Shown: positions 9,973-22,963, counted from the first letter of the stretch. The stretch is 64,000 nucleotides of DNA from Pseudopithomyces maydicus (GCA_026873275.1 JANTUC010000006.1:2170001-2234000), one strand, 5' to 3'. Made by a program: numbers and translations. Notes: generated by a model from the letters alone, not told the origin.

Positions 9973-11492
9973 ATGGTATCTACTCAAGCGAAAGAGCCAA
10001 ACATGGCAACTGAAACTGACTTGATCATTCCAATACACTACTTCGATAATGTTACCACATTTGCGAACATAACAGTCGACGCAATCATGGTGTACGATGA
10101 AGTTTTGGACGCAGAAAAACTTCACTCGAGCCTTACAAAACTAGTCAGCCGTGAGACATGGACAAAGCTGGGCGCAAGGTTGAAAAAGGGTGTCAGTTCT
10201 TCTTTTTCTATTTCTTGCATAATAACCAAATCAATAAGTTGCTCAATGACCATATGCTGACGCTAAAACAGAAAAACGGACCCGAACTACATGTCCCACG
10301 ACAATTCACCTCAGCCCGACCCGCCATAGCATTCGAACATGAAACTCACGACATGTCGAAAGCGGAGCATCCAGCAGCATCACGCATCCCGAGCTACAAA
10401 TCGGCACCCGCGGAACGTCCCGCGGTGGTAGGCAATCCAGAAGACTGGAGTGAACTATGCTGTGGTACCAATCCTATGAAAACCATTACCGACTACGTGG
10501 GGACAGATCACCCAATTACCGGAATCCGCATAGTATCATTCAAAGATGCTACCATCGTGAACTTTCACTGGCTTCACATCGCGGCTGATGCAATGGCTCT
10601 CAAGGCTATTCTGGATAATTGGGTGCTGGTTCTACAAGGTCGCGAGGCTGAAGTTCCCCTCCTGCAGGGCTTCGATGAGGACCCGCTGCGCGAGCTGGGA
10701 CTTCATCCTACAGAAAAGTTTGATCTCGCAGGATCAGAGTTATCCGGGTGGGGTGCGGCGTCATATGCGCTGCGAAATGGATACACCATTACTTTGGCGA
10801 AGAAAGAAAATAGGACAGTTTGCATCCCAGCTGTGTTTTTGGCAAAGCTTCGTAGGATAGCACTCCGGGAGCTGAACGATGAAGGCATCAAGGATCCTTT
10901 CGTAACCGACAACGATCTACTCACAGCGTGGTTCTCTCGTGTTGCCTTCTCGCATTTGCCCCCCGAGCAGCCGGTAACGATTCTACAAGCCATGTCCTTG
11001 CGGCGCGCCTTGGAGAAAGATCTCTTGCCCCCAGATCGGCCTTATGTTTCCAACTGCCTTGGCTTTACGAACGTCTTGAAGACCAAGGAAGAGGCCGACT
11101 ACTCTCTGGGTCTTCTAGCAAGGGACATCCGACAAGGCATTAACAAACATAGTACACGCGAGCAGATAGAAGCATATTGGAACATGGGGAGAAAGAATGC
11201 ATGGCTGTTGGGACCTGTGCCAGTATTATTTGGTCAACCATCGATGTATCAGATTGGGTATTCGAATTGGAAGAAGGTCGAGGCGACTTTGACGGACTTT
11301 TCGATAGCGCGTCTGAAGGGTGGAGATGAGCCTTTGTATCCGTCTTTTGTGTCGCAGATTCAGAATGGGGCTGCGTATCCTGATGGGTTCATCATCACGG
11401 GAGAGGATGTGAGGGGTAATTACTGGCTTGAGGGGTATCGGCCTGCTGGACTGTGGGCGCATGTGGAGGCATTGCTAGCAGAGGATAATTGA
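9973..11492 (+). CDS. BAHD-like acyltransferase (transferase family)
   Basis: Exons 9973-10191 and 10272-11492 (intron 10192-10271, GTCAGT...AACAG) encode 479 residues. The first exon ends LGARLKKG and continues in phase with KNGPELHVP. The catalytic HxxxD motif is present as HIAAD near residue 175 (FHWLHIAADAM). The second hallmark of plant BAHD enzymes, DFGWG, is absent; at its place is IGYSNWKKVEATLTDFS, as is common in fungal relatives. Such enzymes move an acyl group from acyl-CoA to an alcohol or amine, usually in secondary metabolism. No biosynthetic core enzyme lies next to it, so the substrate is unknown. Confidence 0.8.
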
Positions 11493-11602
11493 TTTTGATA
11501 ACAATTTTGTCCCTGTCGGATATTAACGCCACTGCTAACGGCATGCATAGGAAATGTACAATGGATGAACATGACTAACAGCGCTTATTTGCATGTAAAT
11601 CC

Positions 11603-11641
11603 AAAAAAAAAAAAAAAGAAAAAGAAAAGAAAAGAAAAGAA
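11603..11641 (+). repeat. A-rich low-complexity tract
   Basis: A run of 15 A followed by AAAAG-type repeats, lying between the convergent 3' ends of the acyltransferase and the metalloprotease. It probably sits in a 3' UTR or the terminator region. It is length-variable by nature and a likely source of assembly slippage. Confidence 0.85.
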
Positions 11642-11663
11642 CACTAAAACACTGGAACCATCT

Positions 11664-12809
11664 TCACGCCCAAGTGCTCATATCTAGTTCCCCGTCTTTC
11701 CCCAACTTCTGCCTTATCGCCCAAAACCTACGCATCCGCTCGGCCTGCCCCTTCGTGAACTCCTTCCAACATGGCGTATAGTTCATAAAGTTGTAAGAAG
11801 GATCTTTTCCCTAATCAAAAGTCAGCATCCCCCCACTCATAAATACTCGAAAAAGAAGGCACTCACCGGGTCATCCGGACATGTATCCTGATCCACATCT
11901 TTACAATCTCCCCAATCATAATCTTCAGCCTGCAAATGCAGCGGCGTATCTTCGATAGAATCACCCCAGAACTCATCGCCACACACTGCCTTCCCTTTAC
12001 TCGGCACCTCGCTTTGGAAAGTATGCAGCAACCCCAACCAGTGACCAATCTCGTGGATCGCCACTCCCGCATCTTTGAGATCCGAGGTAAAAGTCCGAGC
12101 AGCTATACGGCAACCATCGTTGTCAATGCCATCCTTGATGTTAGTCGTGGGCAGCGAGCAGTCACCAGCACGGTTCCCAGTCATGTCTCGGACGACGTAG
12201 AGGTTGAGGTCGGCGTAGGTGCCTTTGCGCAGTTTGCTACCGAGAGAGGACATTTCTTCCGTCTCAGAGATGCTAGCGAGGTCGCTGGAGATGGTGTGAC
12301 TTATGTCTTGGAGGGAAAATTCGAAGAGGTGGGGGTTGAAGGCTTGGTTAATGAGAGAGATCTGACGGCGAATGTCATCGTCCTAGAAATTGGTCAGTAG
12401 GTGTAGCGAAAGGTGGGGGTGAGAGATGTACTGGAACCCAGCCGTCGTCATGTTCTTTGCTCTTTGCTACCTAGCTATGGTCAGATAGTTTACCGGGGGC
12501 TTGATGGATTATACGTACCACATGAACATAAGTCTTGATAGTGAATAGCTCGATCAATTTTGAGGACGACTTCTCGGCTCGTGGCTCAAGCTTATGTTTA
12601 GTTTTCGAGTGAGCTTTTGGTTCTTCATCTGATTGTAGAGTATCTGAAAGGTTTAATCTATGGATGTTTGCCGAAAGTCGCATGAAGTCGTCGCTCGGTT
12701 TATTACAGTCTCTCCTGACAGTCACATTTTGAAGACTTTCTACTCTGTGGGTTAGAGTAAATCCCAAAGTAGTAGCAAGCACCGCGCTCAAAGACATAAG
12801 CCCCTTCAT
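11664..12809 (-). CDS. secreted M43B-type (cytophagalysin/pappalysin-like) metalloprotease
   Basis: Four exons, 12519-12809, 12432-12470, 11867-12382 and 11664-11810, encode 330 residues; all three introns are GT-AG and in phase. The N-terminus MKGLMSLSAVLATTLGFTLT is a signal peptide. A propeptide follows with RRDC near residue 34, a possible cysteine-switch residue. The zinc site is HEIGHWLGLLH (HExxHxxGxxH, near residue 219). The Met-turn lies in YNFMNYTPCWKEF. The DDGW segment, encoded by the 13-codon second exon, is conserved in fungal members. It would digest extracellular protein or peptide substrates; specific targets are unknown. Confidence 0.92.
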
Positions 12810-13197
12810 ATTGGGGAAGTAGTCGGACGCAGTGGTATGACCGCTGTGATACAGGCGTTAATAGATGTATAGAAACGGACATTTTAAGGAGATTGCGAAT
12901 ATACGTGGCAAGACAATAGCATAGAGATCGGCATAGGATATAAACAGACAAAGAAACACTGATCGATTTTTTAGAGAATATAAAGGAGTAATATTGGCAG
13001 CCATGAGATTGAACAAGCGAGTCAACAAAGGAAACAAGTTATGTAATATTTCCTGTCTTTGCAAATTCCACCTGAAAGAGTTTAGGGCAATTTTCCCCAT
13101 GAATTTTGCCCTCGAGGTTAGACCGCGAAGCCGTATACCATTTTTTATAACTTCTCGTGAAATGCTCCGAACATCTAGAGTGAGAAATGAAACAGAC

Positions 13198-14326
13198 TTA
13201 ATAAGCTTTTACACTAGCTAATTTCAATAACAGATCGCTCTCTTCCGCCTTCTCTATTGGTGCCTCTCTGAAGTAAGTGTCTGGGCTACCTAACCGCAGA
13301 TGCTTGTCCTCTTGGTGGAATATATTGGCATGCGGCCAATGAGTAGTACCGAGTTTCTTATTATAGTAATCGATCTTCTTCTCCCGATCGGCACCCGAAG
13401 CAAACGAAGCAGGAGTGTAGCAAATATACATGACCGCACGCAGGTTCTGAGAGTCAGGAAGCTTATTCCAATCTGTTTTGTGATTAGGAGCCGTTTCATG
13501 AGAGTGACCGAAATCTACCAAGATGCCGTTGAAGACTATAAAATAATGACTTACGAATTGTTCTTGAATCCCAAAGAATCAGATCACCGGGATCTGCGCA
13601 AACTTTGATAAGTTCACAGCCTCGGTCTTCAAACCACTTAACTTCTTCCTTCTCAAAACCGAACCAATCAATCGAGCCCCAAGTGCCTCGTCCAACCTTC
13701 TCGGGGAAAGCTTTGAAGAACTGCTCATTCAATGCATGTGAACCCTTCATCACCAAGAGTCCGCCATCCTCTGGGCCATTTGGTGCTAGGTTGAGTATCC
13801 CTTGGATACATTGCATACCTTTGCGGATGGGATTCTGATCGACATGCGGCCATGGCTCGCTGGGCGGTATGCCAGCGGCACCAGCTGGCAGTGTGAAGTT
13901 CAGGCCATCAAAAGAAACGAGGAGCTCTTTAGTGTCCCAGATTTTGGCAAAGGCATCGATCAGACCAGGCTCAGTTCGCGCATCCCAAAGCATTTTCTCG
14001 TGCTGGCAGTGATAGCCGTAATACATCCCACCCCTAAGAAGGTTAGTAATTATACATGAACTCATGCATATCGCGGAAGAACAATCAACCCACTTGATGT
14101 GGTCCGGGAGGTGTTGTTGGTTCCATGTTGAAGGATCATCTTTTTTGAAGCCATAAGGAAAAGTCTCGAGCCATTGGAACATTCGGTCGACATACGACTG
14201 CGCCTTTACCTCTGGCAAGACACCTTTTACTACGTAGTAGCCATCGCGGTACAAGTCGTCCCGCCAGTCGCCATAGATGACGCTGGTATCAATTTTTGGT
14301 TCATTTGCGTATTCTGCATGAGGCAT
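13198..14326 (-). CDS. phytanoyl-CoA dioxygenase (PhyH) family Fe(II)/2-oxoglutarate oxygenase
   Basis: Exons 14094-14326, 13555-14033 and 13198-13514 encode 342 residues. The start MPHAEYANEP (ATG 14326) is preferred; an in-frame ATG 18 codons upstream is possible. Both introns (14034-14093, GTGGGT...TTAG; 13515-13554, GTAAGT...GTAG, only 40 nt) keep phase. The metal-binding HxD is in EPWPHVDQNP (residue about 139). The distal His is in TIHFGHSHETAP, rebuilt across the second intron, and the 2-oxoglutarate-binding Arg is likely that of LRAVMYICYTP. DGYYVVKGVLP near the N-terminus is typical of PhyH proteins. Such enzymes hydroxylate lipids or secondary metabolites; the substrate is not evident. 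Confidence 0.88.
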
Positions 14327-15075
14327 ATTGTAAAGATGGATAGGAAAGAACGCACAGGCGCAGATTTCAATTGCAGACACTGATTGCCGAAAGGAAGATG
14401 GGAAAGTTTAGTTGAGATGCCACCCACGCAATTGAGCATGTCTTATGACCTCGGAACGATGAGAATGGAAGGAAGTCGGCGCAGATCCGGGCGCCTTTCT
14501 CCGGATCATGATTAGAAATATTCTTGAACTTACCCCAAGAAACACTGATCCAGGTCAATCGTGGGGTAGTCGGTCGGATAGATTATATTAGGCCGAGCTA
14601 TAGCGTGGTTTCGGTACAAAGTTTCCGCCGCTACTTATCAGTACCGGTACATGGCCACTGTTTCCGAAATAAGTATATTGTTGGAAGTGGTTGAAAACAA
14701 TTGGCCCAGAAGAAGAGTCTCACATGACAGTAGCTGGGAATAGCAGTTAGACACGAGCATTGCATACACTTCTCTGAATCACGATGCTGCCACAAAGCCA
14801 ATATTCTGCTTGAATCATGGCTATCCCTGCACAAGTGTAACTCCTTGGATATGAATCAGCCTCACGATATCCGGGTATAATGCACCGACGCTTTATTGAC
14901 TGAGAGCTGATAACCGAGCATTCACGATATCGGCAATGTACTAGGCTTGTTTGCAAGAACCCAGGTGCGCTAGGTACGAGGGCATTCTGGCGAAGTATAT
15001 GTCGATCGTTTCGTGATTTTGAAAATCAACCATATCACGCATCCGGCGTACCACCTATTTGCTACGAGTAGAACA
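14327..15075. promoter_or_regulatory. divergent intergenic region between PhyH oxygenase and MFS transporter
   Basis: 749 bp separating two start codons that face away from each other, so both promoters must lie here. No clear TATA box or repeat stands out, and small open frames inside show no protein-like features. Confidence 0.4.
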
Positions 15076-16874
15076 ATGTTGGGTTATTTGGATGGGCTGA
15101 CTCCGACTTCCCTCGGCTGCAGTGAGTAACACGCAACATGGAGACAATGAAGATACTGTAGCTAATATTATAATTCCGCGTACAGTGGCCTTGGCTTCAG
15201 TCGGTGGCTTTCTATTCGTATGTCTCTTCTTCCGAGATGTCACGCACTTCCACTAACTCCATCTTCAGGGCTTTGACAACGGTTGGTGGGGCACCATCCT
15301 CGGATCGCAGAAGTTTTTGCACGATTATGGATCGTGCGAAACCATTGAGGGTGTGGAAATATGCAACCTGTCTACGCCCCAGAAGTCTGCTGGTAGTTCA
15401 GTTCAGTCTGGAGGAATAAGTGAGGTGCCTATCTCTCACACGTGAAATCGTGGCTAACAAATGACTGCGCTTAGTGATTGCCTGCCTTTTCTCTGTCTAT
15501 ATCAACAATCTTCTTGGTCGCCGTATTTCCCTTATGATAACGGGAATCGTTTCGATTATCGGTGTCTTAATTGAGCTTACTTCAGCAGTGGGTGAAGGTC
15601 CTGCACGCTTCGGCCAATTCGTAGCTGGAAAGGTCATCGCATCGATTGCGATGGGGCTTGCTGCAAACATTGTGCCGATATATCTCTCAGAGACCTCTGC
15701 CGGTGAGAGACGTGGTTTCGCGGTCACTTCATACCAGAACATCATGATCTTGGGGGTCATATTGGCGTCCGGGGTTGTATACGCTTCGTCTACGATGACC
15801 ACAAAGGCGGCATACTGGTTACCGATCGGCATGCAACTCATCGCTCCCTTTATAATGATAGTGGGGTCTCCATTTCTGCCCGAAAGTCCCAGGTGGCTCG
15901 TATGGAAGGGCCGAGCTGATGAAGCTAGAGGAGCCGCGCAGAAGCTCTTTGCAACACCAACAAACAACTTCGATGCGTCCGAATATATTCATACGATTGA
16001 ACTTGCAATCGAATCTGACCGTGCTGATGAGTTGGCTTCGACCTGGAAAGATCTGTTCCGTGGCTCCAACCTCCGGCGTCTTCTCATCGCCGTGGGTATC
16101 CAGTCTCTTCAGCAAGCACAAGGCTCGTCTTATATGAATAACTACGTCGTGTCTTTTCTCCAGTCTACAGGCGTCACGGATGTATTCCCAGTTATCATGG
16201 GTCTTTACACGCTGTACTACGTTGCCATTCTCACTGGCCACTTCCTTCCTGATTTGGTTGGCCGACGTCCTATCTTGATGTCCACAGGAGCCTTCTGTGC
16301 TACTACCCTTATCACCGTTTCTATCCTGGTGGTTGCTTTCTCGTCTCCCCAGAAGCAGTCAAGAAGTCATCCATTGCATTGATCTTCCTTTGGCAGATCG
16401 GCTTCGGTATCCAGTCTCCGCTCATCTGGATTGTGACGGCAGAGTCAGCACCCACTAGGAATCGAGAGAGGGTCCAAGCAATTGCCGTATTCTTCGGTTT
16501 CGGTGTATCGCTATTGATTGCATCAGTGTCTCCATATATGCAGGATGCCGATTACGGTAATTTAGGAGGAAAGATCGTAAGTTAACTCCTATGATAAGAC
16601 GAAATACACTGACATCATCCAGGGGTTTATCTGGGGCGCTTTCTCTATTGTTACAATCGTCTGGGTGTTTTTCATGGTTCCTGAAATGCGCGGATTTACG
16701 ATTGAGCAGCTTGATTTTCTATTCGACAGTCGCGTGCCGACTCGTAAATTCGCCGGCTATCAGTTTGATTTGGCCGAGGGGGAATCAGTCGGCGAATCAA
16801 CAGACGCAATAGAGGTGGATACGAGTAAGGACGACGTCAAGGCCACTGTCAAGGCAGTGAGGGAAGCATTGTAA
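15076..16874 (+). CDS. MFS sugar transporter (one frameshift)
   Basis: Five exons: 15076-15121, 15186-15217, 15269-15419, 15475-16576 and 16623-16874, about 527 residues if one missing base is allowed for. Sugar-porter hallmarks are GGFLFGFDNGWWG in helix 1, NLLGRR, ETSAGERRG after helix 4, PESPRWLVWKGR, and GFTIEQLDFLFD in the C-terminal tail. Twelve membrane helices are expected. At a C4 run (16348-16351) the frame shifts: VVAFSS reads into a stop at 16380, while the adjacent frame gives PEAVKKSSIALIFLWQIGFG, the expected continuation. One base appears missing. Substrate is not predictable. The gene is convergent with the D-2-hydroxyacid dehydrogenase. Confidence 0.85.
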
Positions 16875-17073
16875 AGAGAATTTGGGCCGTCGATGAAAAC
16901 TCAATTTGGTCAAAACCTATAATACGACTGCTACATCTAATGGCTTTTAGATCATTGAGCATGTTTTCGGTCATCTGAGTCCCCATGAATCATACACTGG
17001 AAGAATTTAGAACCATGAAATTACCATGAGGATATTTCAAGAATGCGACACTGTACTCTACCTTCCACAATCA

Positions 17074-18408
17074 TCAGTCTTTCTGTTTCAACCACTGCAG
17101 GTTCACGGGCGTAAGCGCCTCCCCGCCCCCCAGATAACTCAAAAGATTCTCCATCCCCAACTTCTCAAATCCCACATGACTCTCCACACTCGCCCCAGCC
17201 GTATGACTCAGAACCATGACATTGTTCCTCTTCGCCAACCTCGGATTCACGTTCGGCTCATCAGCATGCACATCCAACCCTGCACTGCTTATCCTTCCCT
17301 CGTCCAACGCCTCCACCAACGCCTCCTCGTCCACCAGCTTCCCCCGCGCTATATTGACCAGCCTCGAACCCATCTTGAACATCCCAAACTCTTTCTTGGA
17401 AAGCAATACCTTCCCCTCGAACGGCGTCGCCAAAACAACGCAATCGCTTCCACCCAGCAGCTCCTCCAAACTCTCACACCACTTCACACCAGCCCCTAAC
17501 TCCTTCTCCCTCTCCTCAAATCTCACAACATCATGATACCAAACCTGCATCTCAAACACTTTCGCTTTCTGCGCCAACCTATACCCAATCTTCCCGAGCC
17601 CAATGATCCCCAGCACGGATCCGTTCGGATTGTGCGTCACGGCGGCGATGTTCTGGTTCGCGTCGTGGAACTGGGCCGGGTCGCAGGAGCGGGCGGCAAG
17701 CAGCGACCAGGTGAAAGCTCGATAGGTAGAGAGGATGAGGAAGATGGCGGCGTCGGCGACGGACTCGGTGCACGCCGAGGCAGAGTTGCAGTAGAGGATG
17801 CCGTGGTGGGCGAGGGTTTTGGTGTCGACCCAGTCGAAGCCGGCGCCGGCGCTGGCGTAGATTTTGCAGGAGGGGGAAGGAGGGAGCTGGGTAAGGGGGT
17901 TAGCTGGGGGATGTTGGGGGAGGGAAGAGAAGGAGGGAGGGTAACGGGTGGATGGGGTTGTTGCCGATGAGAATTTGGGTCGAGTGTGATACTTTGAGAT
18001 GGGAACTGTAGAGAGGGCGCTCTATCAAGAGGCGCAAAAGCTCAGGGAAAAGTGTAGCATGGCACCCACTTACATGAGTTCTTGATCCCAATTCCCCATC
18101 TCACCACCCGTGTTCCAAAACGGCCGATACATGCCCACAAAATCGCCCCATCTCCGCTCTCTGAGCGCCGTCTTGAATTCTTCTCGTCGCATCGAGTAGC
18201 TACGCTCAATGTTGAATCTTGCCCCCAATTCTTTGTAAAGCTCGTGGTTCCATCTAATGTCATCGCCGAGGTGAAGGATGGTGGGCTTACTACTCCTTGT
18301 GGAGGACGAGACAGATTCGGTTGAAGGCTGATGTGTTGTTGAAGTCGAAGTCGCAACAGGTGGAGCAGGAAGTCCCGCATCCCGCGGTGTGGGCGTGGCC
18401 GTGGACAT
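17074..18408 (-). CDS. D-isomer-specific 2-hydroxyacid dehydrogenase (glyoxylate/hydroxypyruvate reductase-like)
   Basis: Exons 18074-18408, a 13-nt micro-exon 17993-18005, and 17074-17886 encode 386 residues. The micro-exon restores phase and gives NWDQELISHLK followed by LPPSPSCKIYASAGAGFDW, as expected in this family. The Rossmann motif is GIIGLGKIG. Catalytic residues are the Arg in VNIARGKLVDE, the Glu in VHADEPNVN and the His in LSHTAGAS. It reduces a 2-keto acid with NAD(P)H or the reverse. The first 40 residues are Ser/Thr/Pro-rich and low in conservation signal. Introns are 18006-18073 and 17887-17992. Confidence 0.9.
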
Positions 18409-20103
18409 TCTGATGTTGTTGTGCAGAGTCTATATAGTCTTCGACCCAAGGTGGTTGAGATAAATTGCTCGGATATCCGTATATCCCAAAGCGACCGACC
18501 GTTGTCAAAAGAGGGGTATTGCTCAGACTCTCCAAAGCGAGCTATGTTTGTAGTATTTACCTATTCGCTGCTGCACAGTGTCGTAATGATTGTGATAAAC
18601 TACGTAGATGGCGACTAACAAACGTATGTACGTAGGCAATGCTCACGACACCTCTTATTTCCCCTTCCCTCGGTTTCGTACATGAATCCCGACTGGAAAA
18701 CGCAGAGCCATCACACGTGTACTGTACACGCGGTTACTTGCCGATACTAGCCCCAAGCTAGCCCGCCCAAGACGCGTTTGCCCCGGTTCGCCATGGTGCC
18801 CAGGTGCTCAGCCGTTGGGCGGCTTTCACGCTGCAGTGCTGGAAAGCGCGACAAAGGTGGGGCGGGAAAGATGAGAGGCGCTTCGTCTCGCTACTGGGCT
18901 GGACTGGGAATCCAATTGGGATCCTGGACTCGGATACATACATGACATGGCATCGGTTAGGCGCCGTTTGCAACAAGACTACGATTGCTGGACTGTTGGA
19001 TGGGCATCGTTCAGTGGATGTTGCAATCCAACAAAGTCAGCAGCGTGACCGGTCGAGAGAACCTTGAGGGTGGGACACGACACGCAGCCGTGTCGATAAG
19101 CTATCAGTACGCCACCCACGTGCTGTCTCTTCTTACCGTCCTCGGTCTACCCTCACCGGCATTCTCGCTATCTAGGATCCTCTCTCGCAACGAAACCGAG
19201 TCATCCCCGTTCAGTTGTCTCGAGATGATGGTCAAAAACGCACCAAACAACTCACTTCGGAGACATCAAAAGAGTTGTTTGCACATATGTAAAACTGTCT
19301 CTGTGGCGGGGTATCTAGTTGATCAACATGACTGGAGGCCACGACCATGTCGCCAATTGACGCGATATCGCACAAGGGCAGCGTCGGCTTCATGCAGATC
19401 GCTTACCCGGATAATTTTCCATATTTTTCGGGGGTCAGTGTGCCCCCGTAGAGCCGCACCCCACGCCAACGTGCCATTCGGTAGACGTTCTCAGAGTGGG
19501 CATGTTCCGCTAGCGAGCACCCATTCGAGCACGGAGCCTTCTCTTCCATACTATGCAGAACGGACTTGAGCGACGACAAGAATAAAGGAAGAAAGCCATG
19601 CTTGCCGAGTCACGTAAAAGGTATATTGCTCTTCTGCTCACAACACAGCACTAGCTGGCTACCCAATGCTCACACTCTGCTCTCTATCCAAGCTACATTC
19701 CAAAGCCTCCAATCCCCAATCTCCCTCTATCAATGGTTCAAAACATGGTATATAGCGCAGGATTCAATACTCCATGGGGTTTAAAAATCGACCAAAAACA
19801 AATCCAACCCATACACTAAATGTTATTAAGGCATACGGTGTAATTTCCTCGCATATCGGCATCAAGTGTGAACGTACCGACGTCCGTTTCGGTATCCAAT
19901 TAGCGACCATGCAAAACAAAAAAGAAAGTCGGGTCTAGATGAAAACCCTCAAGCTGAACATGCCCTAACGTCATGCCCCAAATTAAACCGACGGTGTGCG
20001 CGTGAGGATGTGAGGAAAACGTGACGGTAAACCATCCAGAAATATGGCACCAAAGTGCCAATGCGTGTATGAGAAAACAAGGCTGCTGAATAGGCGTAAA
20101 ACA
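18409..20103. other. long intergenic region, no gene recognised
   Basis: About 1.7 kb. The longest open frame (18985-19569, 194 codons) has no domain-like pattern, starts in no clear context and is not called. The left end carries the promoter of the D-2-hydroxyacid dehydrogenase; the right end is the 3' flank of the Spa2 gene. Confidence 0.45.
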
Positions 20104-22963
20104 TTAAAATTCGCTCTTGAGCGTTTGATCAATCGTCAATTCACCCGATTCGATACGGTCGACACGGAGTACAAGTTCCTGCAAAATAATTAGGAAACAG
20201 ATATTGGCGTGAGGGTAGGCACATGTACCTTTAGCGCTCGAGCAGTCTTGAAAGCAAGCGGCGGTACTCTCTCCCGTCCACCTCCACTGATATCCACAGC
20301 AAGCATATCTCGCCTGCAGTCTTCAAGAACTTCAACGACAGGAATGGCATGCTTCTTTAGAGCTGGGCTGGAGAGATCTTTCACGGCATCGTATGTTCGA
20401 TTCCCAGTGTCTTGGACTGCATGCGAGATATCTTGGATGTAGTCTTCGATCTGCTGGTCGTCGGCGGCATTGGGCACAGGGTTGGAACGGATCAGGTTAA
20501 CCAAGGGCTGGATGCTTTGAACAAGGAGAGCGGTCTGATCTTCGAGGTAATTCTACAACCTGTAAGGAAACCGCCCTAAGCACAAAGGGTAGGCTAATAT
20601 ACCTTGAACTCGGTCATGCCTTGGTCTTTTTCGAAGCCCATTCCGTTTGCGCTCATGCTTTGCCGATCGTAACCGCTATATGGTGAACTGTACGCGCTGT
20701 ATCTGGTAGAGTCGCTGCTTCCACCTTTGCTGCGTTGGCGCTGGTGACCTAGTCCAACACTGCCATTCGCACCATTGGGGGCATATGGATTAAAGGTAGT
20801 TGCCTTCAAGGGCATCGGTCGATCATCCTCTTCATCATGTTCAAGCTCATCCTCGGGTGTTGGTCGGACCTTGACATGCTTGACCAATTCGACAACAGCG
20901 GTGGAAAGATGACTGGCGGCGGCATCCAGCAAGCTGACTGGAGAAAGCCCACCGGACGATGCGTGATTTTTGCTTGCCGTGATGAGGTTGTTAGCTGTCG
21001 CGCTGACGCGTGATTTAAGCTTCGCCTGTTGTCTCTCTGGATTCGTAACATCGCCATTTACGCTACTGGTTGGCGATTGAAGCTGGGAAAGAGGCGTATG
21101 ATCAATGTCGCCAGTGATGGCTCGTACACATTTGACCACATGCCTCATACTTTCGAGAACCTGCTCAGAATCCGTTCGGCGTGCAACCTGGAGCAGCTCA
21201 TCAATACTAAGCTGGAAGTTGGTGACGTGAACATCTTTAACAGCACCGTCGGGCGTGCTGAAAGTGACATCACGCGTGTAATTGCTGATATCGGGGGATG
21301 CGAGGGAGGCCAGGCCGATGGACGATGCTTTCAAGCTCCGCAGCTGTGTCTTGGCCCGGGCATAACGGGATTTCCACTCCTTCACATCATCTTCAAGGGA
21401 TGAGACTTGTTTAGCGAGACGCTCTTCCTTTTCCACAGCGGCATCACTTCTTGCTGACAACTCGCGCATTTCCTGCAGGAACATCTGCGCGTCGTGACGC
21501 ACCTCCTCGGATGTCTGCTGCTGCTCAGTGAGTTCGCGCTCCAACTCTTCACAACGTTGTCTCCACTCGTCATTATCACCGTCGTACGCTTTTGCAGGCG
21601 GATTAGCCTCGAGATCGGCAATTTGGGCACGCAGATTGCGTTCCATGTCCGCATTCTCGATGCGGAGACGATCAATCTCGGAACGCAATGATGTGTTCAA
21701 ATTTTCAGCTTTCTCAACCTTCTCTTCCAACGAATATCGTAAATCCTCCCACTCGGCACGTTCCGAGGCTGTGTTGCTATCACGCACGCTGTCCGCCTCC
21801 TTTGACTTCTGCAGTTCCGCGTCCTTGTCCCGCAATGATCCTTCCAGCGAGCCGACCTTGCCTTGGAGCTCGGACAGCTGATTTTCCAGATCCGATATCA
21901 TCTTCTCTTGGGCTTCACCCATACTCTTGGCGCTTTTGTTGGTCTGGCGCCGTGCTGCTGCACCCTCCAGATTGAAAGCGTCGTCGTCATCGTCGTCGGC
22001 GCCGCTGTCGTCATCATCCTCAACCATTGTTCCTTTGTTAGGCACGATCGTGTTCTGCTGGAATGTTTTGGGCAACGGACGGCCCAAGTCATTGGGCTGC
22101 GAGCCAGGGCGTAGGGCACCGGGAGGACCAGGCATCATGCCTGGCGGCGGAGGGCCGTTGCGATATGCGCCTGGTGGGGGCCGGCCACCACGGAGGCCTC
22201 CGTTCATGCTGTTGGGCGTGCCTACGCGACTGGGTGCCCCTCTGCTAGTTCTGCTGGCCATGCTACCGGCCGGGCTGGAACTCCTGGGGATTTCTCCTCC
22301 CGCAAAGCGCGGTGATCGTCGCTCGAGCTCGTAGAATACATCGGTGGCAAGCTGGCGGAACCGCTCAAGGGGCAGGGTGGACAGCTTCTGTCTCGCCTGG
22401 TTGCGCTTCGGGTGGAAGTTGTTCTTCGGGAGCAGGAACTTGGGTGTGTCGTTGCCTGGGGCACCTGGGCCGCCTCGCTTGCGGTCTTGCTCGCGACGGA
22501 TGGACTCGTCGTAGACATCGGTGCTGAGCTCCTGGAACTGCACGGCGGACAGGCGGGTGAGCTTGTCCTTGGCCCTGCTCGGGCGCGGGTTCCCCTTCTC
22601 GTCGTTGAGGTAGGGGGCCAGGTAGGCCTTGAGCACGCGATAGTGCTCGGCCAGGGTCTCTTCCAGGGCCATCATCTTGCGGCTGTTCATCTGCTGGTCA
22701 CTCATGCTCTGGGCGTACAGGCCGGTGCCGTCGCTGGAGCGCCCCACGGAGCTCGGCGGCGAGGGGTTGCCGTTGCGGGCCATGGAGCCAGACATGGCTC
22801 CATCGGCGTTGCTGTGGATCGAGGCAGGCGGGGTCACGCCGTTGCGCGAGGGCGGCAGCGAGGGCGAGTAGGGGTTGTCGAGGTTCTGGTAGCGGGTGAT
22901 GGGCGACCACTCGCTGGTGCTGTCGGTTGAAACAGGCGAGAGGGTGCCATTGCGCGTGTTCAT
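20104..22963 (-). CDS. SPA2: Spa2-like polarisome scaffold protein
   Basis: Exons 20603-22963, 20229-20552 and 20104-20178 encode 919 residues. Two Spa2-homology (SHD/GIT-type) repeats lie near the N-terminus: DKLTRLSAVQFQELSTDVYDE (about 130-155) and KLSTLPLERFRQLATDVFYELERR (about 190-220). A Pro/Gly/Arg-rich linker and an acidic DDDDSGADDDDDD stretch follow, then a long coiled coil (about 350-550). A conserved C-terminal domain ends in VLRVDRIESGELTIDQTLKSEF. Spa2 organises the polarisome at the hyphal tip, binding formin and MAP-kinase components. Introns are 20553-20602 and 20179-20228. The start MNTRNGTLSP matches the beginning of the conserved region. The frame is intact throughout. 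Confidence 0.93.

Noticed and set aside
18985..19569. 194-codon open frame in the 18.4-20.1 kb spacer
   Set aside because: No domain-like pattern, low-complexity Arg/Ser composition and no splice or leader context.
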